From CAZERT01 sp964630015 (GTDB lineage Bacteria > Patescibacteriota > Microgenomatia > UBA10105 > UBA927): DNA of 11,844 bases. The position numbers and the translations under genes are program-made. Below, in pieces: positions 1 through 6,485 of this stretch. Each line of letters begins with the position of its first letter. The first letter of the stretch is position 1. The stretch is from NCBI GenBank assembly GCA_964630015.1, contig CAZVTJ010000025.1, positions 1 through 11,844 of the forward strand. The letters are read 5' to 3'. The notes under the pieces were generated by a model. The model was not told the origin of the DNA and did no database searches. It was given only the letters and a program-made list of their open reading frames with translations.

Positions 1-252
1 TATATATTTTTGGTTCTCCGCGGACTAAAAATTGCTGCAACGGTTACTGATCCATTCGGAAGATTGTTTGCGTCGGGGATAACATACTGGTTGGGAATTC
101 AGGCCTGTATGAATATTGCCGCATCCATCGCGCTTATCCCGCTTACCGGAATACCGCTTCCTTTGATATCATCAGGAGGATCCAATCTGATCGTTATGCT
201 TGCAGCACTGGGAATATTGGTCAACATCAGTACCTATGCAAAAAAAGATTAG
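1..252 (+). CDS. ftsW: Cell division SEDS protein FtsW, C-terminal end (5' truncated by window)
   Basis: FtsW is the septal peptidoglycan glycosyltransferase of the SEDS family; it polymerises lipid II in the cytoplasmic membrane together with a class B PBP. Only the last 83 residues are visible and the frame is open at base 1, so the gene starts upstream of the window. The fragment shows the family's C-terminal signature: a DPFGRLFASGI stretch, a membrane segment with QACMNIAAS, then IPLPLISSGGSNL and a final membrane helix ending GILVNIST. The canonical proline-glycine motif usually reads LPFISYGGSS, so ISSGGSN is a mild variant. The stop overlaps the start of murG by 17 nt, the usual dcw order. 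FtsW rather than RodA is chosen because of the murG-ftsQ-ftsA-ftsZ context, and because a separate RodA lies at 9867-10949. Confidence 0.93.
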   Translation, partial: YIFLVLRGLKIAATVTDPFGRLFASGITYWLGIQACMNIAASIALIPLTGIPLPLISSGGSNLIVMLAALGILVNISTYAKKD

Positions 253-1369
253 CACCAATACAATTTTGCTCACCGGCGGACACGTAACCCCCGCATGTGC
301 GGTTATTGACCAACTGCAGGCAAACCATCCCGACTGGCATATCGTTTTTGTGGGGAGGATGCATGCACTTGAGGGCGATACCGCCGTGTCGCAGGAGTAT
401 CGCATTATTTCCCAAAAAGGCATCCCGTTTTATCCGCTTACCATGGGAAGACTGACACGTTCGTTTTCCTTTTCTTCGGTTCTTTCGATTCTGAAAATTC
501 CGGTTGGATTTGTCCAGTCGTTTATCCTGATACAAAAAATCCGTCCGGCAATCGTCTTGACGTTTGGCGGGTATCTGGCGGCTCCCATTGCCTGGTGGGC
601 GTACATGTTTGGAATTCCGGTGGTGACGCACGAACAGACGATGTCTCCGGGACTGGCAAACCGATTCATCGCGCGTTTTGCCAACAAAGTGCTGACCGCA
701 TTCCCCGTCTTGGATTTGATTTCCAGAAACAAATATGCATGTGTCGGGTTACCCGTACGAAAGGAAATCCTTGATCCGCCGAAAACGTGTTCGTTTCCCG
801 TTATCCGGGGCAAACCAATCCTTCTTATTACGGGCGGGGGAGCGGGTGCCCAAAGCATGAACGAGCGGATATTTCCCGCCATCAAGACGCTCATCAAAAC
901 ATATATGGTCATCCATCAAACCGGTACCGCATCACTTTCCCGTGCACAATCAATTCTGAATACCCTTCCGAAGGAAGATCGGGATTCCTACAGTATTCAT
1001 CCCTATATTGATGCATCTGATTGGGGCTGGATCCTTTCCAATGCAAACCTATGTATCGGCCGGTCGGGCGCCAACACCGTATATGAAATTGTGCTTCGAT
1101 CTGTTCCTTCTGTTTTTATTCCGTTACCATGGTCGGCGGGGCAGGAACAGCAGAAAAATGCCCAGTATCTTGTGGATTATGGTGCGGCAGTACTACTTCC
1201 CCAGGATGAACTCACATCCGAAACATTGCTTCAAAACATTGCCCACATAGAGGAAAACCGGAAACAGTACAGCGATCAATTACTGCTCCTTAAAAAATCA
1301 TTCCCCGTTGATTCGGCGCAGAGAGTAGTATCTGTCCTGGAGGAAATGCGTGCTTTCCATCAGGTATGA
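236..1369 (+). CDS. murG: UDP-GlcNAc:lipid I N-acetylglucosaminyltransferase MurG
   Basis: MurG transfers GlcNAc from UDP-GlcNAc to lipid I on the inner membrane face, giving lipid II for FtsW and RodA. The 377-residue product has GT-B (GT28) architecture. The N-terminal Rossmann domain contains TGGHVTPA (13-20), FGGYLAAP (110-117) and HEQTMSPGLANR (132-143). The C-terminal domain has a glycine loop GGGAGAQSMN (200-209), and RSGANT with E284 (276-284), the usual UDP-GlcNAc binding region, followed by a Q-rich GQEQQKNA segment (302-309). The first glycine loop is short: most MurG proteins have GGTGGH where this one has only TGGH. The start at 236 is preferred over an in-frame ATG at 200, which would add 12 residues lying wholly inside ftsW. 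No clear Shine-Dalgarno is visible, so translation is probably coupled to ftsW. The stop overlaps ftsQ in an ATGA. Confidence 0.95.
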   Translation: MQKKISTNTILLTGGHVTPACAVIDQLQANHPDWHIVFVGRMHALEGDTAVSQEYRIISQKGIPFYPLTMGRLTRSFSFSSVLSILKIPVGFVQSFILIQKIRPAIVLTFGGYLAAPIAWWAYMFGIPVVTHEQTMSPGLANRFIARFANKVLTAFPVLDLISRNKYACVGLPVRKEILDPPKTCSFPVIRGKPILLITGGGAGAQSMNERIFPAIKTLIKTYMVIHQTGTASLSRAQSILNTLPKEDRDSYSIHPYIDASDWGWILSNANLCIGRSGANTVYEIVLRSVPSVFIPLPWSAGQEQQKNAQYLVDYGAAVLLPQDELTSETLLQNIAHIEENRKQYSDQLLLLKKSFPVDSAQRVVSVLEEMRAFHQV

Positions 1370-2028
1370 AAAATAAAAGCGTTCGGATTGTTTCTGCCGT
1401 CATTGGAATTTTGATTGTTTCGCTGGGGCTGTATGGATTAACCACAGTTTTCCGCGTCCGGTATATTCGTGTGATCGGAAGCGACATCCGGCTGGAAATT
1501 GACGAGCGGTTATTTCCCACAAACCTTATTTTTTTCCCCAATGCATGGCTTACCAAACAGCTTCTTACCCAATATCCGCAGGTATCATCCGTTGGTATCC
1601 GCAAAATCTATCCCGATACGCTCGAACTTACCATCGAGCGACGGCCGGCGGTTGCCCAGCTTTCCATCGGCGGGGTGAAACGCTTTGTGGATGAGTATGG
1701 ATTTCCTGCAGTACAACCGAAAGATCGCCTGCTTCCACTCGTGATATTCCCGATAGAGGACAATACGCTGCCGTACGGGAAAACGCTGTTATCGACAGCC
1801 CTTGGAGCCGCAAAATATATCACGTCCGTTCCCGTCGAACAGATAACGAAGAACGATAACCGGTCAATACGGCTTAAAACCCGGGAAACAGATATATTAA
1901 TAGCTCAAGAAGGAGATTTTTCGACTATAGATCATACTTTACAATCCCTGATTGCGGGGGTTAGAATGAAAGGGTTACAACCAAAGGTCATTGACCTACG
2001 GTTTGATAAACCGATTATTACAAATTAA
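1366..2028 (+). CDS. ftsQ: Cell division protein FtsQ/DivIB (POTRA domain)
   Basis: FtsQ is a bitopic membrane protein that scaffolds the divisome, linking cytoplasmic Z-ring proteins with the septal synthase. The 220-residue product has a short basic cytoplasmic tail, one membrane helix (about residues 8-29), and then a POTRA-like segment beginning FRVRYIRVIGS. Further on come QYPQVSSVGIRKIYPDTLEL and ERRPAV, the typical POTRA-to-beta-domain passage. The C-terminus has VIDLRFDKPI, matching the usual IDLR strand of the FtsQ family. Its length is at the short end for the family, and no long C-terminal tail is present. It starts in an ATGA overlap with murG and ends 9 nt before ftsA. Its last 30 bp appear to double as the ftsA promoter. 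Sequence similarity within FtsQ is low in general, so the call rests on topology, motifs and position together. Confidence 0.9.
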   Translation: MKNKSVRIVSAVIGILIVSLGLYGLTTVFRVRYIRVIGSDIRLEIDERLFPTNLIFFPNAWLTKQLLTQYPQVSSVGIRKIYPDTLELTIERRPAVAQLSIGGVKRFVDEYGFPAVQPKDRLLPLVIFPIEDNTLPYGKTLLSTALGAAKYITSVPVEQITKNDNRSIRLKTRETDILIAQEGDFSTIDHTLQSLIAGVRMKGLQPKVIDLRFDKPIITN

Positions 2029-2031
2029 TTT
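2003..2031 (+). promoter_or_regulatory. Promoter for ftsA inside the ftsQ 3' end, leaderless geometry
   Basis: A TTGATA -35 (2003-2008) and a TAATTT -10 (2026-2031) are separated by exactly 17 bp. Six bases follow before the ftsA ATG at 2038, so transcription would begin at or next to the A of the start codon. No Shine-Dalgarno is present in the AT-rich gap. The elements are seen directly; the promoter activity and leaderless transcript are inferred. Confidence 0.55.
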
Positions 2032-2037
2032 TATTGT

Positions 2038-3336
2038 ATGGCACGGGATAAAATTCTTTCAGGAATCGACATCGGATCTTCAAAAATCACTACGCTTATT
2101 GCATCTGTTGAAGAAGACGGACAGGCGAGGATAATCGGTGTTTCCACAATTGCAAGCAGAGGTCTTCGCAAAGGCCAAATTGTCAACATCGAAGAGGCAA
2201 CGGGTGCAATTTCCCAGTCCGTTGAAGCGGCAGAACGGATGGCAGGAACACAGATTACCAGGTCGTATATTTCCATCGGCGGCAGCCATATCGCATCCCT
2301 CAATTCCCATGGGGTAGTAGCAGTTGCTGATCCGGATAAAGAAATTACGGATAGTGACGTCAAACGCGTCATTGATGCTGCAAAGGCAGTTTCGCTTCCG
2401 TCATCCCGGGAAATCCTCCATATTATTCCGCGCGGTTATATAGTCGATGGACAGGAAGGAATTGTCGATCCTGTAAACATGACCGGCGTCCGGCTTGAAG
2501 TTGACACGCATCTTATCACCGGCGGTTCGATTGCAATCAGAAATCTGTATAAATGCGTCGAGGAACTCGGTATCGAAATCGGAGGAATCATTTTCGGTGG
2601 TCTTGCATCATCCATGTCCATTCTGACGGATACGGAAAAAGAACTTGGTGTGGTGCTTGTGGATATCGGCGGCGGGACAACGGATATTGCCGTATATGTG
2701 GAAGGCGCGCTGTCTTACAGTTCGGTTATTCCGGTCGGGGCAATTAATATCACTAAGGATATTGCCGCAGGACTCCGGGTATCGTTGGAAAGTGCGGAAC
2801 AGATCAAGCTCCTGGTGAGTGAACAGCCAAAAACTCCGGTATATCCCGATGATGAGGAAAACAAACCAAAAGGGAAAGACAAAAGCGATGATCTGGATGT
2901 AACGGGACTTCATCTTCAGGAAGAGATCAGGAGCGTATCGAGGAAGATGCTTGTGGAAGGTATTATCAAACCGCGTCTCAACGAAATATTTTCCATGGTC
3001 GGTATGGAAATCAAAAAAAGCGGATTCGGCGGCATGACACCATCAGGTATCGTGTTATGCGGCGGTGGAGCACAGACCGTTGCAGCCATCGAATCGGCAC
3101 GGAGAAATCTTGCCATGTCGGTCCGGGTCGGTATCGCGCGCAATATTTCCGGATTGATCGATGAAATCACGACACCGACGTATGCGGCAAGCGTTGGACT
3201 CATTCTGTATGGTATAAAAACGGAAAAGTCGGAAGGATCATCTGCATTTACTGGATTGAGTAAAGTATCTGATCGTTTGCCCATAAAGAGTATTGCAGGA
3301 AAAGTGGTTGATCTGGTAAAGTCTATCTTGCCATAG
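2038..3336 (+). CDS. ftsA: Cell division actin-like protein FtsA
   Basis: FtsA is the actin-fold ATPase that anchors FtsZ filaments to the membrane and recruits later division proteins. The 432-residue product has the phosphate-1 motif GIDIGSSKIT (9-18) and the phosphate-2 motif DIGGGTTD (209-216). Residues near 75-140 carry the FtsA-specific 1C subdomain (SYISIGGSHIASLNSHG and following). The adenosine motif region GIVLCGGGAQ lies about two thirds along. The C-terminus ends in a likely amphipathic membrane-targeting helix (IAGKVVDLVKSILP), the standard FtsA anchor. A charged, lysine- and aspartate-rich insert of about 27 residues (roughly 262-288, starting EQPKTPVYPDDEE) interrupts the fold and is probably a disordered surface loop. 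The gene lies 9 nt after ftsQ and 38 nt before ftsZ. It lacks a Shine-Dalgarno and probably has its own promoter at 2003-2031. Confidence 0.97.
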   Translation: MARDKILSGIDIGSSKITTLIASVEEDGQARIIGVSTIASRGLRKGQIVNIEEATGAISQSVEAAERMAGTQITRSYISIGGSHIASLNSHGVVAVADPDKEITDSDVKRVIDAAKAVSLPSSREILHIIPRGYIVDGQEGIVDPVNMTGVRLEVDTHLITGGSIAIRNLYKCVEELGIEIGGIIFGGLASSMSILTDTEKELGVVLVDIGGGTTDIAVYVEGALSYSSVIPVGAINITKDIAAGLRVSLESAEQIKLLVSEQPKTPVYPDDEENKPKGKDKSDDLDVTGLHLQEEIRSVSRKMLVEGIIKPRLNEIFSMVGMEIKKSGFGGMTPSGIVLCGGGAQTVAAIESARRNLAMSVRVGIARNISGLIDEITTPTYAASVGLILYGIKTEKSEGSSAFTGLSKVSDRLPIKSIAGKVVDLVKSILP

Positions 3337-3342
3337 GAATAC

Positions 3343-3368
3343 TCCTCATGAATCTTGCCCCTTGAGGA
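3343..3368 (+). promoter_or_regulatory. ftsZ ribosome binding site within a possible hairpin
   Basis: GAGG at 3364-3367 sits 7 nt before the ftsZ ATG and is the likely Shine-Dalgarno. TCCTCA (3343-3348) is a perfect complement of TGAGGA (3363-3368) with a 14-nt loop, so a weak stem could mask the site. An alternative small stem between AGGA (3335-3338) and TCCT (3343-3346) would free it. The complementarity is seen; any regulatory effect is inferred. Confidence 0.4.
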
Positions 3369-3374
3369 ATATAT

Positions 3375-4520
3375 ATGCTCATAAAACCTGATATTGCCCG
3401 GTTTGCAAAAATTAAAGTTATCGGAATTGGCGGCGGTGGGTGCAATGCCGTCAACTCCATGATTACAGGAAATAATATAAATGGCGTAGATTTTCTGGCA
3501 GTTAATACCGATGCGCAGGCACTACTCACTAATCAGGCTCAGACAAAACTTCAAATCGGCGACAATATTACCCGTGGCCTCGGAGCCGGCGGCAATCCCG
3601 AAATCGGCAAACAGGCAGCGGAAGAATCGCGGGAAAAAATCAAGGAATATCTAGCCGACAGCGATATGGTGTTTTTAACATGCGGTGAAGGCGGCGGTAC
3701 GGGAACGGGCGCCACACCGATCATTGCCGAAATTGCAAAGGAAACGGGTGCTCTTACGATTGCGGTCGTTACAAAACCGTTCAGGTTTGAAGGAGCACGG
3801 CGCATGGTTGCCGCGGAAGAGGGAATTTTAAACCTGAAAGATAAGGTCGACACACTTATTGTCATTCCCAACCAACGGCTTCTTGAAGTGATAGACAAGA
3901 AGATGACTCTCCTTGAAGCATTTCGCGTTGCCGATTCCATCCTTTCCCAGGGTGTACAGGGAATTTCGGATTTGATTACGATGCCGGGACTTATTAACGT
4001 GGACTTTGCCGATGTCCGTACCATTATGACCAACGCCGGATCGGCACTGATGGGAATCGGAACCGGAGTCGGGGAGAACCGTGCTGCAACCGCGGCACGG
4101 ACAGCCATTTCCTCACCACTTCTTGAGATTTCTATTGAAGGCGCAAAGGGCGTGTTGTTTAACATTACCGGTGGTAATGACCTGACGATGCAGGAAGTGG
4201 ATGAGGCGGCAAAACAGATTGCGGCAGCCGTTGATCCCGATGCAAACATTATTTTTGGTGCAACGATTGATGAAAATATGGTTGACCAGGTGAAAATCAC
4301 CGTTGTTGCTACGGGATTTGACGAGACGAAAAAGCGCCTTGCGGAACTTTCCCAAAAATCAACCAATTACCAGCAATACGGACAGAAACAATCGGTGTAT
4401 TCCAGACCCACATCCCAGATGACACCACAGCAACAGAAACCAACGCTTCCGACAGCGGAACCCATGCCACCTGAAGAGGACGAATTCGATATCCCAGCAT
4501 TCCTGAGGCAGAGGAATTGA
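3375..4520 (+). CDS. ftsZ: Cell division tubulin homologue FtsZ
   Basis: FtsZ is the GTPase that polymerises into the cytokinetic Z ring. The 381-residue product shows the full family set. These are the nucleotide-binding GGGGCNAVN (19-27), the T3-region GLGAGGNPEIG (68-78), the tubulin signature GGGTGTG (106-112), PFRFEGARRM, VDTLIVIPNQRLL, and the T7 synergy loop in NVDFADVRTIMTNAGSA, whose acidic residues complete GTP hydrolysis across the interface. A Q/P-rich linker of about 45 residues leads to the C-terminal peptide DEFDIPAFLRQRN, which in characterised systems binds FtsA, and FtsA is encoded just upstream. The residue before the signature is Glu (CGEGGGTGTG) where most FtsZ proteins have Met. 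A GAGG Shine-Dalgarno precedes the start. The 131-bp gap to the convergent peptidase gene shows no convincing hairpin plus T-tract, so the terminator is unclear. Confidence 0.98.
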   Translation: MLIKPDIARFAKIKVIGIGGGGCNAVNSMITGNNINGVDFLAVNTDAQALLTNQAQTKLQIGDNITRGLGAGGNPEIGKQAAEESREKIKEYLADSDMVFLTCGEGGGTGTGATPIIAEIAKETGALTIAVVTKPFRFEGARRMVAAEEGILNLKDKVDTLIVIPNQRLLEVIDKKMTLLEAFRVADSILSQGVQGISDLITMPGLINVDFADVRTIMTNAGSALMGIGTGVGENRAATAARTAISSPLLEISIEGAKGVLFNITGGNDLTMQEVDEAAKQIAAAVDPDANIIFGATIDENMVDQVKITVVATGFDETKKRLAELSQKSTNYQQYGQKQSVYSRPTSQMTPQQQKPTLPTAEPMPPEEDEFDIPAFLRQRN

Positions 4521-4651
4521 ATCCATAAAAGCACGATACCATTTCTTCATTGCAAAACTTTGTAAAAATTTTGGGATTTCCGATCTCAAAACAGGTAAAT
4601 CCATTTCGACAGGATAACAGATGTTTGCGGTTTTGGATGGACGGATCAATT

Positions 4652-5662
4652 TCACTTAATATTTTGAGGCATTGCGGTAAGATGAATCGTTGTATTCGAG
4701 GAATCCATTAGATCGATATTTAAAACGATTTTTTCGACGTATTTTCCGTACTTACAGATTTTCCCGGAAGAACACGATCCTAAGTCAATTTTCTCCCGTA
4801 TTATTTCGTCTTCGCCATTCAGTTGTATCGTTCCCATGACACCCTGCGGTATATTATCCGATTCGTACGACAGGAAATATGTCAGTACTGTATAGCGTGA
4901 AACGTGAACAACCCGGAAATTCGCAAAATGTTTTCCTTCCGTAATATTAAAAAGAATCTTTGGATTGTGCTCATCGTCTCCAGGATCGGTGTGTCCGATT
5001 GAAAATACATTACTGGTAAGAGCCATTCCGGATGAGAAGTACGATGAGGTTTGTTGGATTTGGAAGAATCCGATCGATAAGGATGCTAGCATCAATATAA
5101 AGACGAATGCCGTCAGGGATGAATTTTTTCTATATTTTTCTATAGCCGCCTGTTCTATTGCCTTCTTTGCAATTTTGATTTCATTGAGGATGATGAATAC
5201 AGCCGGAAGGATAATTGCCAGAAGAAATCCCCGGGGACTTTTTAGCCACCCCAGCACATATCCGAGTTTAGGGATTGAAGTAATCGCCTTCCCCTGGATT
5301 CGAAATGGTTCGATTTCGTCAGGATCAGGTGTTGAATTTGCGTCTCCCTTCGTAATAAACCGTCTGGATGAATTTTCAGTCAGTATTTTGACAACACGAT
5401 GCGTAATAATCGTCGATGCACTGTTTTCGGAGGTATAACTTATGACATCGTTTACTTCTATGTCTTCCGGATTAATGTTTTGCGTTATTACAATCGAACC
5501 CGTGGAAATTACCGGCTCCATCGAACCGGAAACAACGTTGTAAATCGTTATTTTTTTAAGTGGGGTATTCGCTGAAAGCACAAGGAGTATTACGGATATC
5601 ACAAGTGCGTAGAAAAGAACGATATTAACGATGGCATGGACATATTTCGTGATTGTTTTCAT
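4652..5662 (-). CDS. sipW: ER-type (SipW-like) signal peptidase I with a substrate-like C-terminal extension
   Basis: This is a signal peptidase I of the Ser/His (ER/SipW, S26B) type, a membrane protease that cleaves exported proteins. After a membrane helix (about 10-32), box B is VVSGSMEP with the likely nucleophile Ser47. The general base position is His88 in THRVV, not the Lys of ordinary bacterial LepB. Box E is TKGDANSTPD (104-113) with candidate Asp residues. A second helix spans about 145-160. The extra part begins with a third helix (183-203), then TSSYFSSG and LTSNVFSIG (205-223). This resembles the SipW-type signal peptide pattern of TasA and camelysin proteins. A beta-rich region of about 110 residues with Cys297 and Cys303 follows, and I do not recognise it. 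At 336 residues the protein is much longer than Bacillus SipW. It lies 56 nt downstream of the TasA-like gene, its likely substrate. Shine-Dalgarno is weak (AAGG). Confidence 0.88.
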   Translation of the reverse strand: MKTITKYVHAIVNIVLFYALVISVILLVLSANTPLKKITIYNVVSGSMEPVISTGSIVITQNINPEDIEVNDVISYTSENSASTIITHRVVKILTENSSRRFITKGDANSTPDPDEIEPFRIQGKAITSIPKLGYVLGWLKSPRGFLLAIILPAVFIILNEIKIAKKAIEQAAIEKYRKNSSLTAFVFILMLASLSIGFFQIQQTSSYFSSGMALTSNVFSIGHTDPGDDEHNPKILFNITEGKHFANFRVVHVSRYTVLTYFLSYESDNIPQGVMGTIQLNGEDEIIREKIDLGSCSSGKICKYGKYVEKIVLNIDLMDSSNTTIHLTAMPQNIK

Positions 5663-5677
5663 ATTAGTGCCTTATTT

Positions 5678-5703
5678 GGCCACCCAATGCGCATTAGATG
5701 ACC
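5678..5703 (-). promoter_or_regulatory. 26-nt RNA hairpin between the TasA-like gene and the signal peptidase gene
   Basis: On the minus strand GGTCATCTAATGC is followed directly by GCATTGGGTGGCC. All 13 positions pair if three G-U pairs are allowed; the real hairpin would keep a small loop at the centre. On the plus strand the same three pairs become A-C mismatches, so the structure fits a transcript of this operon. No U-tract follows, so it is not a standard intrinsic terminator. It lies about 15 nt upstream of the peptidase start and could limit readthrough, stabilise the upstream mRNA or lower peptidase translation. These roles are inferred. Confidence 0.5.
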
Positions 5704-5718
5704 AAGAAAGCACCAACC

Positions 5719-6288
5719 TTATAACCAAGGCCATGACGTAATTAGATATGGCATGGTAGTTGGGATGGGACCTCCTGCTTGAACGGCATAAATTAGGATT
5801 TTAGTATCCGAATTCGTTACTCCCATATGGGAATTGTCCGTTGTTGCGTCAAGCGTGAATTGAAGATCATATGCTTTCCAACCGGCTGGAGTATTGTCCG
5901 CGATTTTTTTCCAGGCAGTTGATAATGCGTTGACATATCCTTCCCAGACGATATCTGGTGTGCCCTGAGCGTATATCCTCAAATACAAGTGGTCAGCAAA
6001 ATATGCTGCATCACCAGGAGATGATGTTCCTTTAGTTCCTATGTACAAATCCGCATTAATGGAACCGGTGTAATTGACTCCAAAATTCGTTACGGTGACA
6101 GGTGTACCTGGAGTCAGGTTCGTTAGGGTTAGATTTTGGTAGTTAAACCCACCGATGCTGACGGTACCTGTCTGAAATGTATTTGCACCCAGTACCGTAC
6201 CGGTATTAAAGTATGCGGAGGTTGCGCCAATGACTCCCGCAAGCGTCAAGGTGATCATCAAGAAGCTGAGTAATAGTCTTCTGGTCAT
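5719..6288 (-). CDS. TasA/camelysin-like secreted protein with SipW-type signal peptide
   Basis: This 189-residue exported protein resembles the TasA/CalY (camelysin) group, whose Bacillus members form extracellular biofilm fibres after SipW cleavage. The N-terminus has MTRR, a hydrophobic segment (5-20), then GATSAYFNTG and ANTFQTGTVSIGG. This is the characteristic SipW-dependent pattern of A-Y-F followed by N-x-F-x-x-G. Cleavage probably falls near Ala25-Tyr26. The mature part is rich in Thr, Asn, Gly and aromatic residues, has no Cys, and looks like a beta-sandwich. The start is fixed by a perfect Shine-Dalgarno at 6295-6305. The next gene downstream encodes a SipW-like peptidase, supporting an enzyme and substrate pair. 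Whether it forms fibres, a surface layer or an attachment protein cannot be told from sequence. Family membership beyond the signal region is only moderately sure. Confidence 0.8.
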   Translation of the reverse strand: MTRRLLLSFLMITLTLAGVIGATSAYFNTGTVLGANTFQTGTVSIGGFNYQNLTLTNLTPGTPVTVTNFGVNYTGSINADLYIGTKGTSSPGDAAYFADHLYLRIYAQGTPDIVWEGYVNALSTAWKKIADNTPAGWKAYDLQFTLDATTDNSHMGVTNSDTKILIYAVQAGGPIPTTMPYLITSWPWL

Positions 6289-6294
6289 ATTCGA

Positions 6295-6305
6295 TTCACC
6301 TCCTT
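6295..6305 (-). promoter_or_regulatory. Perfect Shine-Dalgarno of the TasA-like gene
   Basis: AAGGAGGTGAA on the minus strand matches the anti-Shine-Dalgarno of bacterial 16S rRNA over about ten bases and lies 6 nt before the ATG. It is by far the strongest ribosome binding site in the window and fixes the start of this gene. It suggests high expression. Confidence 0.9.
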
Positions 6306-6370
6306 CCTTTTGACATTCAGAATCAATATGTATCGATAAATGGCTTAAATTTCAGGGAAAAATGAAAATT

Positions 6371-6426
6371 CACTGGTATAAGGCAACGTTTGATCGTTCA
6401 TACCTATAAAGTGGTATATTTTTTTT
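6371..6426 (+). repeat. Nested inverted repeat followed by a T-run
   Basis: CACTGGTAT (6371-6379) can pair with ATACC (6400-6404) and AGTG (6410-6413), with an inner AACG (6385-6388) to CGTT (6395-6398) stem. ATACC can instead pair with GGTAT (6413-6417), which is followed by AT and then a run of T to 6426, giving a weak terminator-like form on the plus strand. Alternatively it is the structured 5' leader of the leftward TasA-like gene. Pairings are seen; function is unknown. Confidence 0.3.
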
Positions 6427-6485
6427 GAATGAATCCAACTGAGTGCATAAATTACATAAAACATTTTCGAAAACAGTGATCGGTG

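Noticed and set aside
200..235. Upstream start of murG at 200
   Set aside because: The added 12 residues lie within ftsW and do not match MurG; ATG 236 gives the usual short N-terminus.
3551..4366. 271-residue minus-strand reading frame opposite ftsZ
   Set aside because: It is a shadow of ftsZ codon bias; the product is Ser/Pro/Ala-rich with no motif.
4521..4651. Convergent terminator between ftsZ and the peptidase gene
   Set aside because: Only weak pairings such as GGATTT with AAATCC across a long loop are visible and no T-run follows a stable stem.
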